Of a stretch of DNA of 64,000 bases, positions 53,985-64,000 are shown one piece after another. The stretch covers positions 1 to 64,000 of the forward strand of contig OZ037895.1 of assembly GCA_964035575.1 (NCBI GenBank). The letters are read 5' to 3'. Made by a program: the position numbers and the translations under genes. The stretch comes from Rhynchopus sp. YZ270_cl-10 (lineage: Eukaryota; Euglenozoa; Diplonemea; Diplonemida; Diplonemidae). The notes under the pieces were generated by a model. The model was given only the letters and a program-made list of their open reading frames with translations. It searched no databases and was not told where the DNA came from. Every line of letters begins with the position of its first letter. The stretch's first letter is position 1.

Positions 53985-54839
53985 CTAGTACTCCATTCGC
54001 AACGGCTCTCTTGCTTCTTGGATTTTACGCGAATCAAAGTCTTCCAAGAACCACGGGTGTCCCACAATGTCAGCCATGGTGGCACGCTGGTTTGGGTCTT
54101 TCACGAGAATCATGCTCACAACCTTCTTCGTGCCGGAGGAGAAGTGCTCAGGCATGCGGTAGCTCCCTTCCACAATGAGCTCAAACAGCTTCTCATCATC
54201 AGGGTGGTCAAAGGGAAGCACACCCGCAGACATCGCGTAAAGAATCACACCACACGACCAGATGTCCACAGACGTCCCCTCGTACGAAGCCTCGTTCCGC
54301 TTCAGCACTTCAGGTGCGACGTAGTTAGGTGAGCCGCACATCGCGTTCTCACGTGTCTGCACGCTGGCCATCCCGAAGTCAGTGATTTTAAGCTTTCCGT
54401 CGTTGTCGATCAGGATGTTCTCTGGCTTGAGGTCGCGATGGATGACACCCTGCTCGTGGCAGTAGTGCACACCCATGATGAGCTGCTGGAAGTAGGAACG
54501 CGACAGCGCCTCCCCGAAGCCTTTCCCTTCCACCTCTTGGAGTTTTTGCAGCAGTTCGCACCCCCGAACAAGCTCCATGACGAGGAAGATGCTTTGGTCG
54601 GTTTGGAACACATCCGAGACACGGATCACGTTGTCGTGCTGCAGCAGGCGTGTGATGCTGATCTCCATCAGGGTCTGCTCCTTCATCGACTGCTTCTGTA
54701 TCCTGTTCTTTGAAATAACCTTCACAGCGAACTCCTCACCCGTCTGCAGATGCCGCCCAATCTTCACCTTCGCAAACCCACCCGACCCGATGGTCTTCCC
54801 GAGCTCGAAGTCTCCGATAGTAAATGTTTTCATTGCCAT
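53985..54839 (-). CDS. Ser/Thr protein kinase, CAMK/AMPK-like (284 aa)
   Basis: A catalytic-domain-only kinase that phosphorylates Ser/Thr with ATP. In order: Gly-loop GSGGFAKVKIG, ATP-binding lysine in EFAVKVISK, C-helix Glu in EQTLMEISI, catalytic HRDLKPEN, metal-binding DFG (DFGMAS), activation-segment CGSPNYVAPEVL, and the C-lobe DIWSCGVILYAM. All key residues are present. The CGSPNYVAPE signature and overall pattern fit the CAMK-like group (SNF1/AMPK relatives). The start is the ATG of MAMKTFTIGDFELG at 54839, which aligns with the paralogue; the frame is open 32 codons further up. It ends soon after the domain (REPLRMEY). It lies downstream of, and co-directional with, its closest paralogue at 55449-56795. 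Its substrate is unknown. Confidence 0.9.
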   Translation of the reverse strand: MAMKTFTIGDFELGKTIGSGGFAKVKIGRHLQTGEEFAVKVISKNRIQKQSMKEQTLMEISITRLLQHDNVIRVSDVFQTDQSIFLVMELVRGCELLQKLQEVEGKGFGEALSRSYFQQLIMGVHYCHEQGVIHRDLKPENILIDNDGKLKITDFGMASVQTRENAMCGSPNYVAPEVLKRNEASYEGTSVDIWSCGVILYAMSAGVLPFDHPDDEKLFELIVEGSYRMPEHFSSGTKKVVSMILVKDPNQRATMADIVGHPWFLEDFDSRKIQEAREPLRMEY

Positions 54840-55448
54840 TGTTATAATGTTTCCTCGACAAAACAGACCACGTTGGTCTGTTATGTGTTGGTGGGTGGGC
54901 GTGGTGGGGCAGAGGCGGGGTACAAAGAGCAACAAATGTGGGGTCTCTCTTTTTGAAATGTATTAGTGCAGACCGGATCACACTGCTAACTTTACTGCGG
55001 CAGTGCAGGGATGTCAGTGACTCCTTACACGGTGGGACGGGATTGAGGAGGGGAATCTTCGTGTCGCCAAGACGTGACAAGAACATCTGTTCCCCTCAAG
55101 ATTTGTCAAATCACGTGGACAAATTTTAATTTGAATGAACTGACCATGTTGCACCGTCAGCTGGTAATTTGCTGGGGATAATATAATATTGTACAACGGC
55201 CGTAGCGGCGTTCATCGCTCGCTGACAAAAAGAATGGGGAACGAACGAACGAAAACATCTGTACGCTAACACGGCACAAAAGACTCACTTTCAAATTCAC
55301 GTTTCCGCAATGCAAAAAGTGAAGTTGCAAAACCAAAGTGAAATGAAATGGAACAAATGAAATGAATGCAACTATATCAACCCTTACCCAAAAACCACGG
55401 AAGGAAAAGAAGAGAGAAAAATTCTGGAAAGGTTTCCCTCTCTGCTTC
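54840..55448. other. Intergenic spacer between the two kinases
   Basis: No gene is recognised. It holds the 5' flank of the downstream kinase and the 3' flank of the upstream one, both read on the minus strand. Confidence 0.6.
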
Positions 55449-56795
55449 TCAGTCGGTGTTGATTGCAACCTGGAAGCAACACCCAGAGTTTTGATCCGAG
55501 CACTGAAAGTGCACCACAGACAGGCACGCCTCATCAGGCGCTTTGTAATGTATCGACGACACGAGCGCTGCAAGGTTCTTTGCCGTTGTTTTTGATGCCC
55601 AGCCGAACTCCACCCGCACCTGTGTGCTGGTCACCTCCGCCTTGCCGATGAAGTCATCACCCAAGCTGGCAGCCTCGTTGTAGAGAGTTGCTGGGGGTGC
55701 GAGGGTGAGCTCGCCCTTAGGGCTTTCTCCTGTGATGTGCACGTTGAGGGTGCCGTTTTGGAGGGAGTCGTCTTTGCTGCCGCCGCCTGCAGAGATAACA
55801 GCGTTTTCTACTACGGGGCAGGAAGCGCCTCGTGCGAGACACTTCAGCTTGCTGCGGGCTTCTCCCTTCGCGGGCGGCGACACAAGCGCCTCTGCGTCCA
55901 CAAGGTAGCGCACGCCCCCTTCAGAGGGGTGCTCACTCACCAGCCACGTGTACGCCTGCGGACTCACCACCGCATGCTTCTCAGCTTCTCTAATCAAGTC
56001 AGGCTCAAAGTCCTCAATGAACCACGCGTTGCTCACAATATCCTTGATAGTGGCGCGCTGGCTCGGGTGCTTCACCAGCATCGCCGCAACAAGAGACGTA
56101 AGATCCGAACAGAAGTGCTCAGGCACCTCGTACGTACCTCCCACAATGAGCTCAAACAGCTTCGCATCGTCGGGGTCATCAAAGGGAAGCACACCCGCAG
56201 ACATCGCGTAAAGAATCACACCACACGACCAGATGTCCGCAGACGTCCCCTCGTACGAAGCCTCGTTCCGCTTCAGCACTTCAGGTGCGACGTAGTTAGG
56301 TGAGCCGCACATCGCGTTCTCACGTGTCTGCACGCTGGCCATCCCGAAGTCAGTGATTTTAAGCTTTCCGTTGTTGTCGATCAGGATGTTCTCTGGCTTG
56401 AGGTCGCGATGGATGACACCCTGCTCGTGGCAGTAGTGCACACCCATGATGAGCTGCTGGAAGTAGGAACGTGACTGCCATTCGGGGAAACCTGTGCCTT
56501 GCACCTCGGCAAGCTGGTCGAGAAGCTCGCACCCCCGAACAAGCTCCATGACGAGGAAGATGCTTTGGTCGGTTTGGAACACATCCGAGACACGGATCAC
56601 GTTGTCGTGCTGCAGCAGGCGTGTGATGCTGATCTCCATCAGGGTCTGCTCCTTCATCGCCCACTTCGAGATGCGGTCTTTTGAAATGATCTTCACAGCG
56701 AACTCCTCTCCTGTTTTGACATGCCGCCCAATCTTCACCTTCGCAAACCCACCCGACCCGATGGTCTTCCCGAGCTCGAAGTTCCCGATTTTCAT
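55449..56795 (-). CDS. Ser/Thr kinase fused to a C-terminal beta-repeat module (448 aa)
   Basis: Residues 1-265 are a complete CAMK/AMPK-like kinase domain, nearly identical in large parts to the next gene: GSGGFAKVKIG, FAVKIISK, HRDLKPEN, DFGMAS, CGSPNYVAPEVL. From AYTW (~285) to the end it has a separate module with LKCLARGASCPVVEN, NVHITGESPKGELTL, VRVEFGWASK and AALVSSIHYKAPDE, ending HFQCSDQNSGCCFQVAI. This module is homologous to the C-terminus of the large gene immediately upstream (57124-62815). The LxSIxYKxP...VxFxxSD pattern recalls cadherin-like beta-sandwich repeats. The start is the first ATG (MKIGNFELG). TTTTCCAG at 56812-56819 with GAG|GTATTG near 56897 could mark a 5'UTR intron; this is unproven. 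I infer that the module targets the kinase to the same structure as the neighbour. Confidence 0.9.
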   Translation of the reverse strand: MKIGNFELGKTIGSGGFAKVKIGRHVKTGEEFAVKIISKDRISKWAMKEQTLMEISITRLLQHDNVIRVSDVFQTDQSIFLVMELVRGCELLDQLAEVQGTGFPEWQSRSYFQQLIMGVHYCHEQGVIHRDLKPENILIDNNGKLKITDFGMASVQTRENAMCGSPNYVAPEVLKRNEASYEGTSADIWSCGVILYAMSAGVLPFDDPDDAKLFELIVGGTYEVPEHFCSDLTSLVAAMLVKHPSQRATIKDIVSNAWFIEDFEPDLIREAEKHAVVSPQAYTWLVSEHPSEGGVRYLVDAEALVSPPAKGEARSKLKCLARGASCPVVENAVISAGGGSKDDSLQNGTLNVHITGESPKGELTLAPPATLYNEAASLGDDFIGKAEVTSTQVRVEFGWASKTTAKNLAALVSSIHYKAPDEACLSVVHFQCSDQNSGCCFQVAINTD

Positions 56796-57123
56796 CCCCG
56801 CCTCCACTGATCTGGAAAAGAAGTGAGGGAGAAGGAGAAGGTGAGTTGATTACAAAGAGAAAAATTATTTGGGGGGAGATCAGGGTTTTCTTTTGCAATA
56901 CCTCTCCCCTTGTAATTGTCGCTCTTGGCCTAAAATTGCGGTGTCAAGGGGCAACAATTACACGGGGTAAGCAACTAATAATTGACGGGGAAATCCTGAA
57001 AAGGCGACATCCCACTGTTATTTTTGTTTTGAAAGTAATTGACAAACGTTTTCAGCTTTCCCTTTTCCTTTTGTTACGATATGAAAGTTAAAATCCAGAA
57101 ACCCGCCAAAAAAACAGGAGAGA
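56796..57123. other. Spacer with an imperfect inverted repeat
   Basis: 328 bp between the large gene's stop and the kinase start. CCCCTTGTAATTGTCGCTC (near 56908) is opposed by GGGGCAACAATTACACGGGG (near 56949). No gene is present. Confidence 0.6.
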
Positions 57124-60100
57124 TCACTTCGTCTGCATCGTGACCTGGAAGCAGCACTCGGAGTTGTGGTCCGAGCACTGGAAGTGCACCACTGAGGAGC
57201 ACTCCTCATCAGGCGCTTTGTAATGTATCGACGACACGAGCGCTGCAAGGTTCTTTGCCGTTGCTTTTGATGCCCAGCCGAACTCGACTCGGATGCACGT
57301 GGAGCGAATTGTCATTTTGCCGACGAAGTCGTTGCCGATGTTCACACCGCCATCCTTCTGTGTGGCAGGGGGTTGCAGGGAGAGCGCACCCTTGGGCACC
57401 TCGCCTGTGATATGCACCTGCAGCGCACCGTGCGTGAGGGACGTGTCCTTCTTCGCGCCGCTGTCCCCAACCGACACCACGGTCTTGTCCGTGACAGTGC
57501 ACGACGCACCTCGTGCCACGTTCTTCGTCGCACTCTTCTCAGAAGCAGGCGCAATAAGCGGCTTCGCCACGTCAATGAGAACACGTTCCTTCCCCTCCAC
57601 AGGGTTCTCCTTGTCGCGCACCCGCCAAGTGTACGCACGCTGTCCGACAGTCACCTTCGACGCAATGTCAATTGTTTTGAAGGTGAAGCAACTCATTATG
57701 TAGGAGCACAACTCCATTGTGATCTTCGGTGGGTTGTAGCAGGCAATCGAGAACTTGAGGTTGTTCGCCCCTGGCACGGAGCTCTTGGTGGAGTCGAGTG
57801 TGCCAATGACGAAGTCTGGGAGGCCTTCGTGTTCGATGAGGAGCTTGCCGTTGCGCAACTCGACTTCGTAGCCGTTCTGTGTGTCGTGCACGCCGTTGAC
57901 TTTCTTGGCGACCTCCTGCTGCTGCAGGGTGAGGAACCCGAGGGTGTCGCCCTTGACACCACCACCCTGCAGGTCGAGGCTGATGACACCACCGTCCAGG
58001 TGTGTCGTGTCAGGGTCCACAAGCGTGACCTGGCCAAGCTGCCACGCACCAATGCTGTGCTGTGCCACATTTCCGATGCGGTACTTCGGACGCGGGTTTG
58101 CAAGGTGGATTTCGGTGACGTCGTCGACGCTTTGTATCTCAACAACAATGATGGACTGGCTTGGCGCGTGGCCAGTGCTGCGCACAGTGACGCGGAGGAT
58201 CTTGGTGAGGATGGACGCATCGGAGTTGGTATTCGCGTACGTCACGTTACGCAGCACTTCCTTCACCTCCTTGCGGCCGATGCTTTTGCCGGGGAACTTG
58301 ACAAACAGCGCAGCGCGTGTGAGCGAGAGCATGCCGATCTTGGTCTTCGACTTGCCCAGGAAGATCTCGCTGTACGACGACGTAAGGAGCACACGCTCGT
58401 CGACGACGCCTGTCTTGAGAAGCTGTTGGATACCGAGCTTCGTGGTCTCGACAATCGACTTCCGTTTCTTCGCGTTCTCCCGCACCACCTCTTGCGCCTT
58501 GTCGCGCACCCGCTGGCGCAGGTCTGTCAACTTGTTTGTTCCCATCTTGGGTGTCGTCGGCTTGTCCTCTGCCAACGTCTCGCTGAGGTACGGTGACTCC
58601 TGTGTTCTCTTCTCCACCCGTGGAGAGAGGTGTGAATCCTTTGTCCTGGGTGTGCCGAGCACGAAGGGGTCGTTGTCATCGGAGGAGTCGTCGTCCTCTG
58701 CCTGCTTTGCGTCCGCTAGGGTAAGCTTCGGCACGTTTGAAGGTGCCGGTGCCGGTGCTGGCTCTGGTGGCACCTCCTCGAGCACTTCCTTCGGGGCCTC
58801 CTCCTTGCGGATTGGGCTTATCGCGGGCTGTGTGGGTGTGGGCGCGACCACCTCGGGAAGGGTCTTTTTCGTTGTCTCGAAGACGGTGTACGGCATCGTC
58901 GGCTTGACGCCCTTCTTCATGTCGACACGGAGCTCATCCGGCCCGCTGCCTGTCTTCAGGTTGAGCACGTCGTCCTCGCAGGAGCCCTCCACGATCTCCA
59001 CCCAGACGCATCCGTTCGAGTACGCACCACGGTCGTTCTCAAGCATCGACTCCTTCTCAGTCGCAACCTCAAACGGCGCCACCCGCACACTCCCGCTACC
59101 CTCCCGGTACTCGAACTTCCAATGCGAGCCCTGCACGGAGAACAGCGGCGGCACAACACGCAGCTCAACAGAGTCGACGAGCTCCGTCAGTTCGCCTCCG
59201 TCGTTGTCGTCGTCCTTCTCTCGTGGGGAGGACTGGTTAGGGTCTGCGCTCTCTCCGAGGAGCAAGGTGATGCTAACCTTGCGGGTGCCCTCGACAGGCA
59301 CGTACAGCGCAGAGGTGTAGCATACACAGCGCAGGAGGTGCTGCACGGAGGAGAGCGGCACACGGTTCCAGAAGCGGAACTTCATCTCCTGCACTTCGCC
59401 GTCGCATTTGCTGTTGGTCGCGTACTTGCGTGTCTCGCCGCTGATGGTGTCGTCGAAGACTAGGCCGCCCTCCAGCACCCCCATGCAGACACCGTTGTGC
59501 GAGACCAGCAGGATGCCATTCGAGTCTACCTCGATCTGCACATTCGGCACCGCGGTCGGGTACAGCAGCAACTCGTCCCCCTTCTGGCAGTTCTGCATCT
59601 GCACCGTGAAGTTGCCCCCCGAGAAGTAGTCCGTGTCGACGTCCTCCACTTTGATGTCGTCGAAGATGGGTGCGTAGATTTGGCGCAGGTACTTGCGCAG
59701 ATGTTCTGGCACGGACAGAGAACCCTGTCGGAAGTGCACACGGTTCGAGGAGAGTGTCATTGACGCAGGGTCGTCTTTGGCCAGCACCTTGATCGGGATG
59801 TCGTGTGCAGACTTCATCCCGTTCATGTTGAGGGAGATCTCGACAATGCGCTCCGACTCACCAGGGTTCATGCTTGGGTTGTAGTAGCGCAGCTTCTCGA
59901 GGAACTTGATGATGTTCGACGCCTTCGACTCAGGGCCAAAGAGCTTCAGTTCGAACCCGTCGGAAGGTGCGTACGCGCCTTGCTCGTCGAGGTCGACCTC
60001 CTTGCAGCGCATGAGACATCCTTTGCTCACCTCAGCGAAGGCAAGGCCGTCGTACATCAGACGACGTTTCGTGGACGTTGTGTCGAGAATGACGTCGTCG

Positions 60101-62815
60101 TCTGCGCTGGTGCGGATGAGCAGCATGTCTTCGTCTGTCCAGCCTATTATGCCTGTTTCGTGGGTGTGAAATTGGATATAAAAAAAAGGGGGGCATACCT
60201 TTGACATGAAGCTCAAAGCTGTCGAACGCAAGAACGTTGTTCTTCGAGAACAGAAACCCCTGGTCCAGCTTCTTTACGTGGTACAGGTGGCGCAGGGAGA
60301 GCGGCTCCTCGAGCACAACACACCTGTCGGGTGCTGTGCCCTCAAGGAAGGAGACTGGTTGCACGGGCTTGGACACAAAGAGCGACGGCATCACGGCGAC
60401 GCTGAAGACGATGCTCGACGTCACGGTGACGCACTTCGAGAAAGGGTTTGCGCCGACAACACCACCTTCGACGTCCTTGTCGCTCAGGGCAGGGAAGTTG
60501 AGACTCAGCTTCATGCGGATGACACGCTCGTACGGTGCGGAGTTGTGCGGTGCACCGCTGCTGTACGTGATGGCGTTGCAGAGGCTGTTGATCTCGTTCA
60601 TGGTCGCGCCCTTCTCTATGTCCACCACGACAACATGCGTCACGGCACGCGACACATGGCACGGCGACGGCGGGGCAGGCTTCTTCGTGAACCTGGGCGC
60701 ACGGTTCTTTGGTGAGGGGCACTCATCCACCGGGATCACGTACACCTCTGGGTTGCGCATGGTACACTTGCTGCGGGCATTGAGCGTCAACGACGCTGTG
60801 TTCAGCTGAAGTGTGTCCTCTTGGAACTGCGAAGCCGGCCCTGTGAGGCGCAGTCCCTTGACCTCTGGCTGCGGCGCCTCTGCGGAGACCTCGAGGAAGC
60901 CCTTCTGCACAGTGAGCTTCATGGCCTTGGGCTGCTCCTGCGGGAGGGGGGCGAAGCGGAGGGAGGACACATCGTAGCTCACAGCAGGCTTCGCACCTTC
61001 GGGGATGTGCGCACGGCCGCGTTGGTGAGTCGCCATCTGCGGGAAGAGCACGGAGGCCCACTCGTCGAGGTTCTGTCGCACAACCTCCTGAGCCTCCTGC
61101 ACACGTGCCTTCAGCACCTTCCGCATGTCCTTCACGCTCTTAGCAACCTCCGACCAAGGGTCCTTGTCGACATCTGGCCTCGCCTGCGTGCGTCGCCGTG
61201 GCGAGACTGGCCCTGAGTGTGAGTGGGGCGCCGGCAGAGGGTCGACGCTCTTGAAGACGACGTCTGCCTCTGCACGCACACCGGTCATGACTGTAGCACA
61301 GCGTTGTGTGCCGATGAAGTGCTTTGAGACGAGCGACTGGTCGAACTTCATGTCGAGTGTCGGCTCCGCTGCGTACGCCTTTGTGCGCACACGCTCTGCG
61401 GTCATGAGGTTCTCCTGCGCGATTGAGACAGACTTATCGAGCTTGCTCAGCCCGTAGACCGAAGCGCGTGCATCCGCCTCTTCGCGTTCGATGGTGGAGC
61501 GCCGGCCCATCTCCGCTCGCGCCTCCTTGTCCTGGTTCACTTGGAATTCAATCAAACGGCGCATCTCACGCTCCGCACGGATCTGCCGCTCCTTCTCAAG
61601 GCGCAGCTCCTCCTGCTTGCGGAAGCGCACCTCTGCCGCCTCCTTCTCAAGACGCTCGTTCATAATCTTGTACATAATCGCAAAGGCCACCTCCTCCGTT
61701 TCCTTCAGTGCCGACAGTTCTTCGCACCTCTCGCAGGCAATCTCAACACGCTCGGCAAAGCTGCCCTCCTCAAAGTGCAGCCGTGCGTTGTACTCCTCCT
61801 CCAGCCTGGTGCGCTCCTTCTGCTTTGCGATCATGCGGCACTCTGCTAAGAAGCCCTTCAGGTCGCGCCGTGCGTTTGCTTCTGAAGCAGTGACTGCTAT
61901 CTTGGAGTCGCTCCCCCACGTGTGGAAGAGCTTCGTGAAGCAGTGTGCCTCGTAGGTGAGCCAGAGGACGCGCTCTTTGTTTTCCTCCTCGCAGACGGTG
62001 TGGCGTTCGTGGCTGTGGCGGCGGCGGCGTGCGTTGCGTGTATCGATGCGGAGGACGGCCTTGTGTGCAGAGTGTGCCGCCTCCTTCAGCGCAAGCAGGC
62101 CTTTCTTGCGTGCTGCCTCGATGCGAGAGCGGTAGCGCTTCTCGCACATCACAACAACGTCCATCTTGCGCCCTGCGTCGTCGCTTTGCCGCTGGCACTC
62201 CCGCCGCCGCTGCCGCACGCCCACCTTCGCCGCGCTGTCAGTCTTCAGCATTGCGTTCACCGCTGCTGCGTTCTGCAGCGTCTCCACAGTGCGCCTCGAC
62301 AGAAACGTCTCTTCCGTATTCACTGACACAATGCTTTTCGACCCGCGCAGTGCCTTCACCAATGCATGCCCCGATACATCGGTGATAGGGTTGAACGACA
62401 TGTCGAGGGACGTCACCCCAGGGTGGTTTGCAAGGAGGGCTGTCACTGCGATCATGTGTTTGTCGCCAAGGCCTTTGCGAGAGAGGTCGAGCTCGGAGGT
62501 GGCTGGGAGGGGTGTGAGGCTGTGCTGTGGGGATGTGGACGGAGGTGGGGCAGAGCTTGCGAGCATGCGTGTGGGTGCTTCGAGGCGGGAGTCGCCGTCG
62601 CGCCGCTGCTGCCGGAGCAGCTGCGCCAGCGCCTTCCCTGCTGCCTCGCACCCAAGCCGCCGCCTCAGCTGGCAGTTCTGCTGCCCCGTGACAGCCGACA
62701 TCGGGCGGAAGCGCTGTGCACCCTGTCCGGGCTCCTCTCTGCTGTGCGGGCTGTAAAGCCCTGGCAACGTACGCTCGCCCCATTCATGACCATTTCGTTG
62801 GTGCCTCCCCCACAT
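57124..62815 (-). CDS. Large LRR / coiled-coil / cadherin-like-repeat protein, two exons (1881 aa)
   Basis: I do not recognise a named gene. Joining 62815-60199 and 60152-57124 gives one frame of 1882 codons including the stop. Domains: leucine-rich repeats at ~108-180 (ELDLSRKGLGDKH, VTSLDMSFNPITD); a long charged coiled coil at ~200-490 (KQEELRLEKERQIRAE); then a series of beta-rich repeats with the pattern L-I-Y...R-V-V, e.g. EINSLCNAITYSSG (exon 1), FLEKLRYYNPSMNPGE (~940), LLRCVCYTSALYVPVEGTRK (~1143) and VLRNVTYANTNSDAS (~1511). A Pro/Ser/Glu-rich linker lies at ~1300-1416. The C-terminal module (~1726-1881) is shared with the adjacent kinase. There is no obvious signal peptide, so a cytoskeletal or scaffold role is a guess. 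The first ATG follows a pyrimidine-AACAG tract, so a further 5' exon, or a start at Met39, is possible. Confidence 0.82.
60153..60198 (-). other. 46-bp GT-AG intron of the large gene
   Basis: On the minus strand the intron begins GTATGCCCCCC after ...CATGTCAAAG and ends CCCACGAAACAG before GCATAATAGGC. Removal joins HVK|G|IIGWTDEDM in phase 1 and links two long open frames that otherwise overlap in different frames. It has a poly-pyrimidine (T8) stretch. Confidence 0.85.
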
Positions 62816-64000
62816 CTGTTGGGAGAGAAGGTGTGTGTTAAGGTTGCCAAATAGAAGGAGAATTTGTCAAAATGACCAGCCCCAGTGTCTTCAGTCATTC
62901 AAGAAAGAAAACTTGAAACATCTGAAAAAGATGCTCCGAACTTATAACTCTGCTTTATTTGTACAAAACCACAAACAGGCATCAGCGGCACATCCTTCCT
63001 GCTCTGCATAAAATTGGCAGTTGACATTAAGTATTACCAGCAGTGCGGAGAAAGCAGATCGCGAATGGTATCTACTTGGGTGGAAAATGGGTGGTGTCAT
63101 GGACCAAAAATTAAGTGATTATCCTTTTTTTAGTGTTTTCATCGACAATCACCCACCAAGAGGTGGGTTCTGTACTCAATGTCACCCAGGGGGTTTTTTT
63201 TGGACAGGGGGAAATGGCAGGGGGGTTTTGGCTATTCTGACAATCAAACATTTTTGTGATTGACAAAATTCATAGGGAGAGAGGAAATTTTATAGACGTG
63301 TAACGACAGGCACATAACACATCTAGGACTAGATATTAAACAGACGAATGCACCCACGTAGCATTAAGAACGGGGCGCGTCATCATGACCGATAGTGATT
63401 CCGAAGTTGTTGTAATTTCAAACAAAATATAAGAAATGACACAGAGAATACTGGCCCAACAAAAGGCTTTGTACATAGGTTGGTATCGTTTGGGGGTGGT
63501 GTGGAGATTTGGTGGAGATTTCTCTCTAAGTAACCTGTGCAGCCAAAAAACAGAGTATCAACATGGAAGCCTTCATACTGGTTCCTACTTGATCAAGGCT
63601 TTCTTTGGCTGGTGGTTTTGATTCACTAGCAGTTCACATGCGCGTCTCACAACAACGCTTTTTGAGACACCACACTAAAGAGACGTTGACGCACAAAAGT
63701 CGTGGAGTAAGACACCCTCTCACATTTTGCTTTGTCACGTCACGAAGACACAGGTGTAGCTACAAAACAAAACTAATGGTAGCGCTTCCTACAATAAAAA
63801 GAAAACTGTAAAGATGAACGTACCTCGCTCTGCACGCATCTTTACAAAAAAAAGGCAATCAAGACAAAGGAATAATAAACAAGACAAAATGAAAGGGAAA
63901 ATGCAAAGGGAAGGAAAACGGTCTTCTGGTTTGAAGGCGTGGTTCGCATCCCTTTGCTGGAGGGGAGGGGAGGGGAGGGGAAAAGGGGAGGGAGAAAAGT
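62816..64000. other. No gene recognised
   Basis: It contains the 5' flank of the large gene and unique-looking AT-rich sequence with short ORFs only. A G-rich GGGGA repeat closes the window (about 63961-63990). Confidence 0.5.

Noticed and set aside
57373-59320. Plus-strand ORFs of 407 and 479 residues
   Set aside because: Antisense to exon 2 of the large gene, whose motifs and splice join are convincing.
62665-62898. Alternative upstream start for the large gene in another frame
   Set aside because: It would need an extra splice that I cannot define; the continuous frame from 62815 is simpler.

Overview
The window comes from a repeat-rich nuclear genome of a eukaryote, most likely a protist. 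The evidence is poly(A)-tailed non-LTR retrotransposons, a gene with a 46-bp GT-AG intron, eukaryotic protein kinases and many satellite arrays. No feature fixes the lineage, so I do not name one. The standard genetic code fits every gene.

Layout. 1-9.0 kb is satellite DNA: a pure 8-bp array (about 311 copies), a decayed zone of ~400-bp units, eight 401-bp units, then nine diverged units with a 172-bp period. 9.0-16.7 kb is a graveyard of small elements: a tRNA-like relic, two 5S-rRNA-derived fragments in opposite orientation (one joined to a LINE 5' end), a second pure 8-bp array (378 copies), a 1.0-kb TTAA-flanked inverted-repeat element and two microsatellites.

16.7-50.5 kb is a block of related LINEs of two families. 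Family A (minus strand): a 5'-truncated copy (16.7-21.9 kb), an RT-core fragment (31.1-32.2 kb), a copy that looks whole (32.2-42.4 kb, one ~3120-residue ORF) and short relics. Family B (plus strand): two nearly identical whole copies (23.05-31.1 and 42.4-50.4 kb, ORFs of 2334 and 2335 residues). Both families read, in order, a Ser/Asn-rich N-terminus, an OTU-like cysteine protease domain, a zinc finger, reverse transcriptase, a CCHC-type zinc motif, a PD-(D/E)XK-like endonuclease, a second OTU-like domain and a C-terminal Cys cluster. Two OTU-like domains in one LINE ORF is the most unusual feature here. A and B also share an almost identical 5' module although their RT regions have diverged.

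50.5-52.2 kb holds a T/A-rich short repeat, 51 copies of a 13-bp unit, and a broken host gene. 54-62.8 kb is the host-gene cluster, all on the minus strand and co-directional: a large LRR/coiled-coil/beta-repeat protein (1881 aa after splicing), then two tandem paralogous Ser/Thr kinases of CAMK/AMPK type. The C-terminal ~160 residues of the first kinase are homologous to the C-terminus of the large neighbour, which points to partial duplication and fusion. The last 1.2 kb has no recognisable gene.
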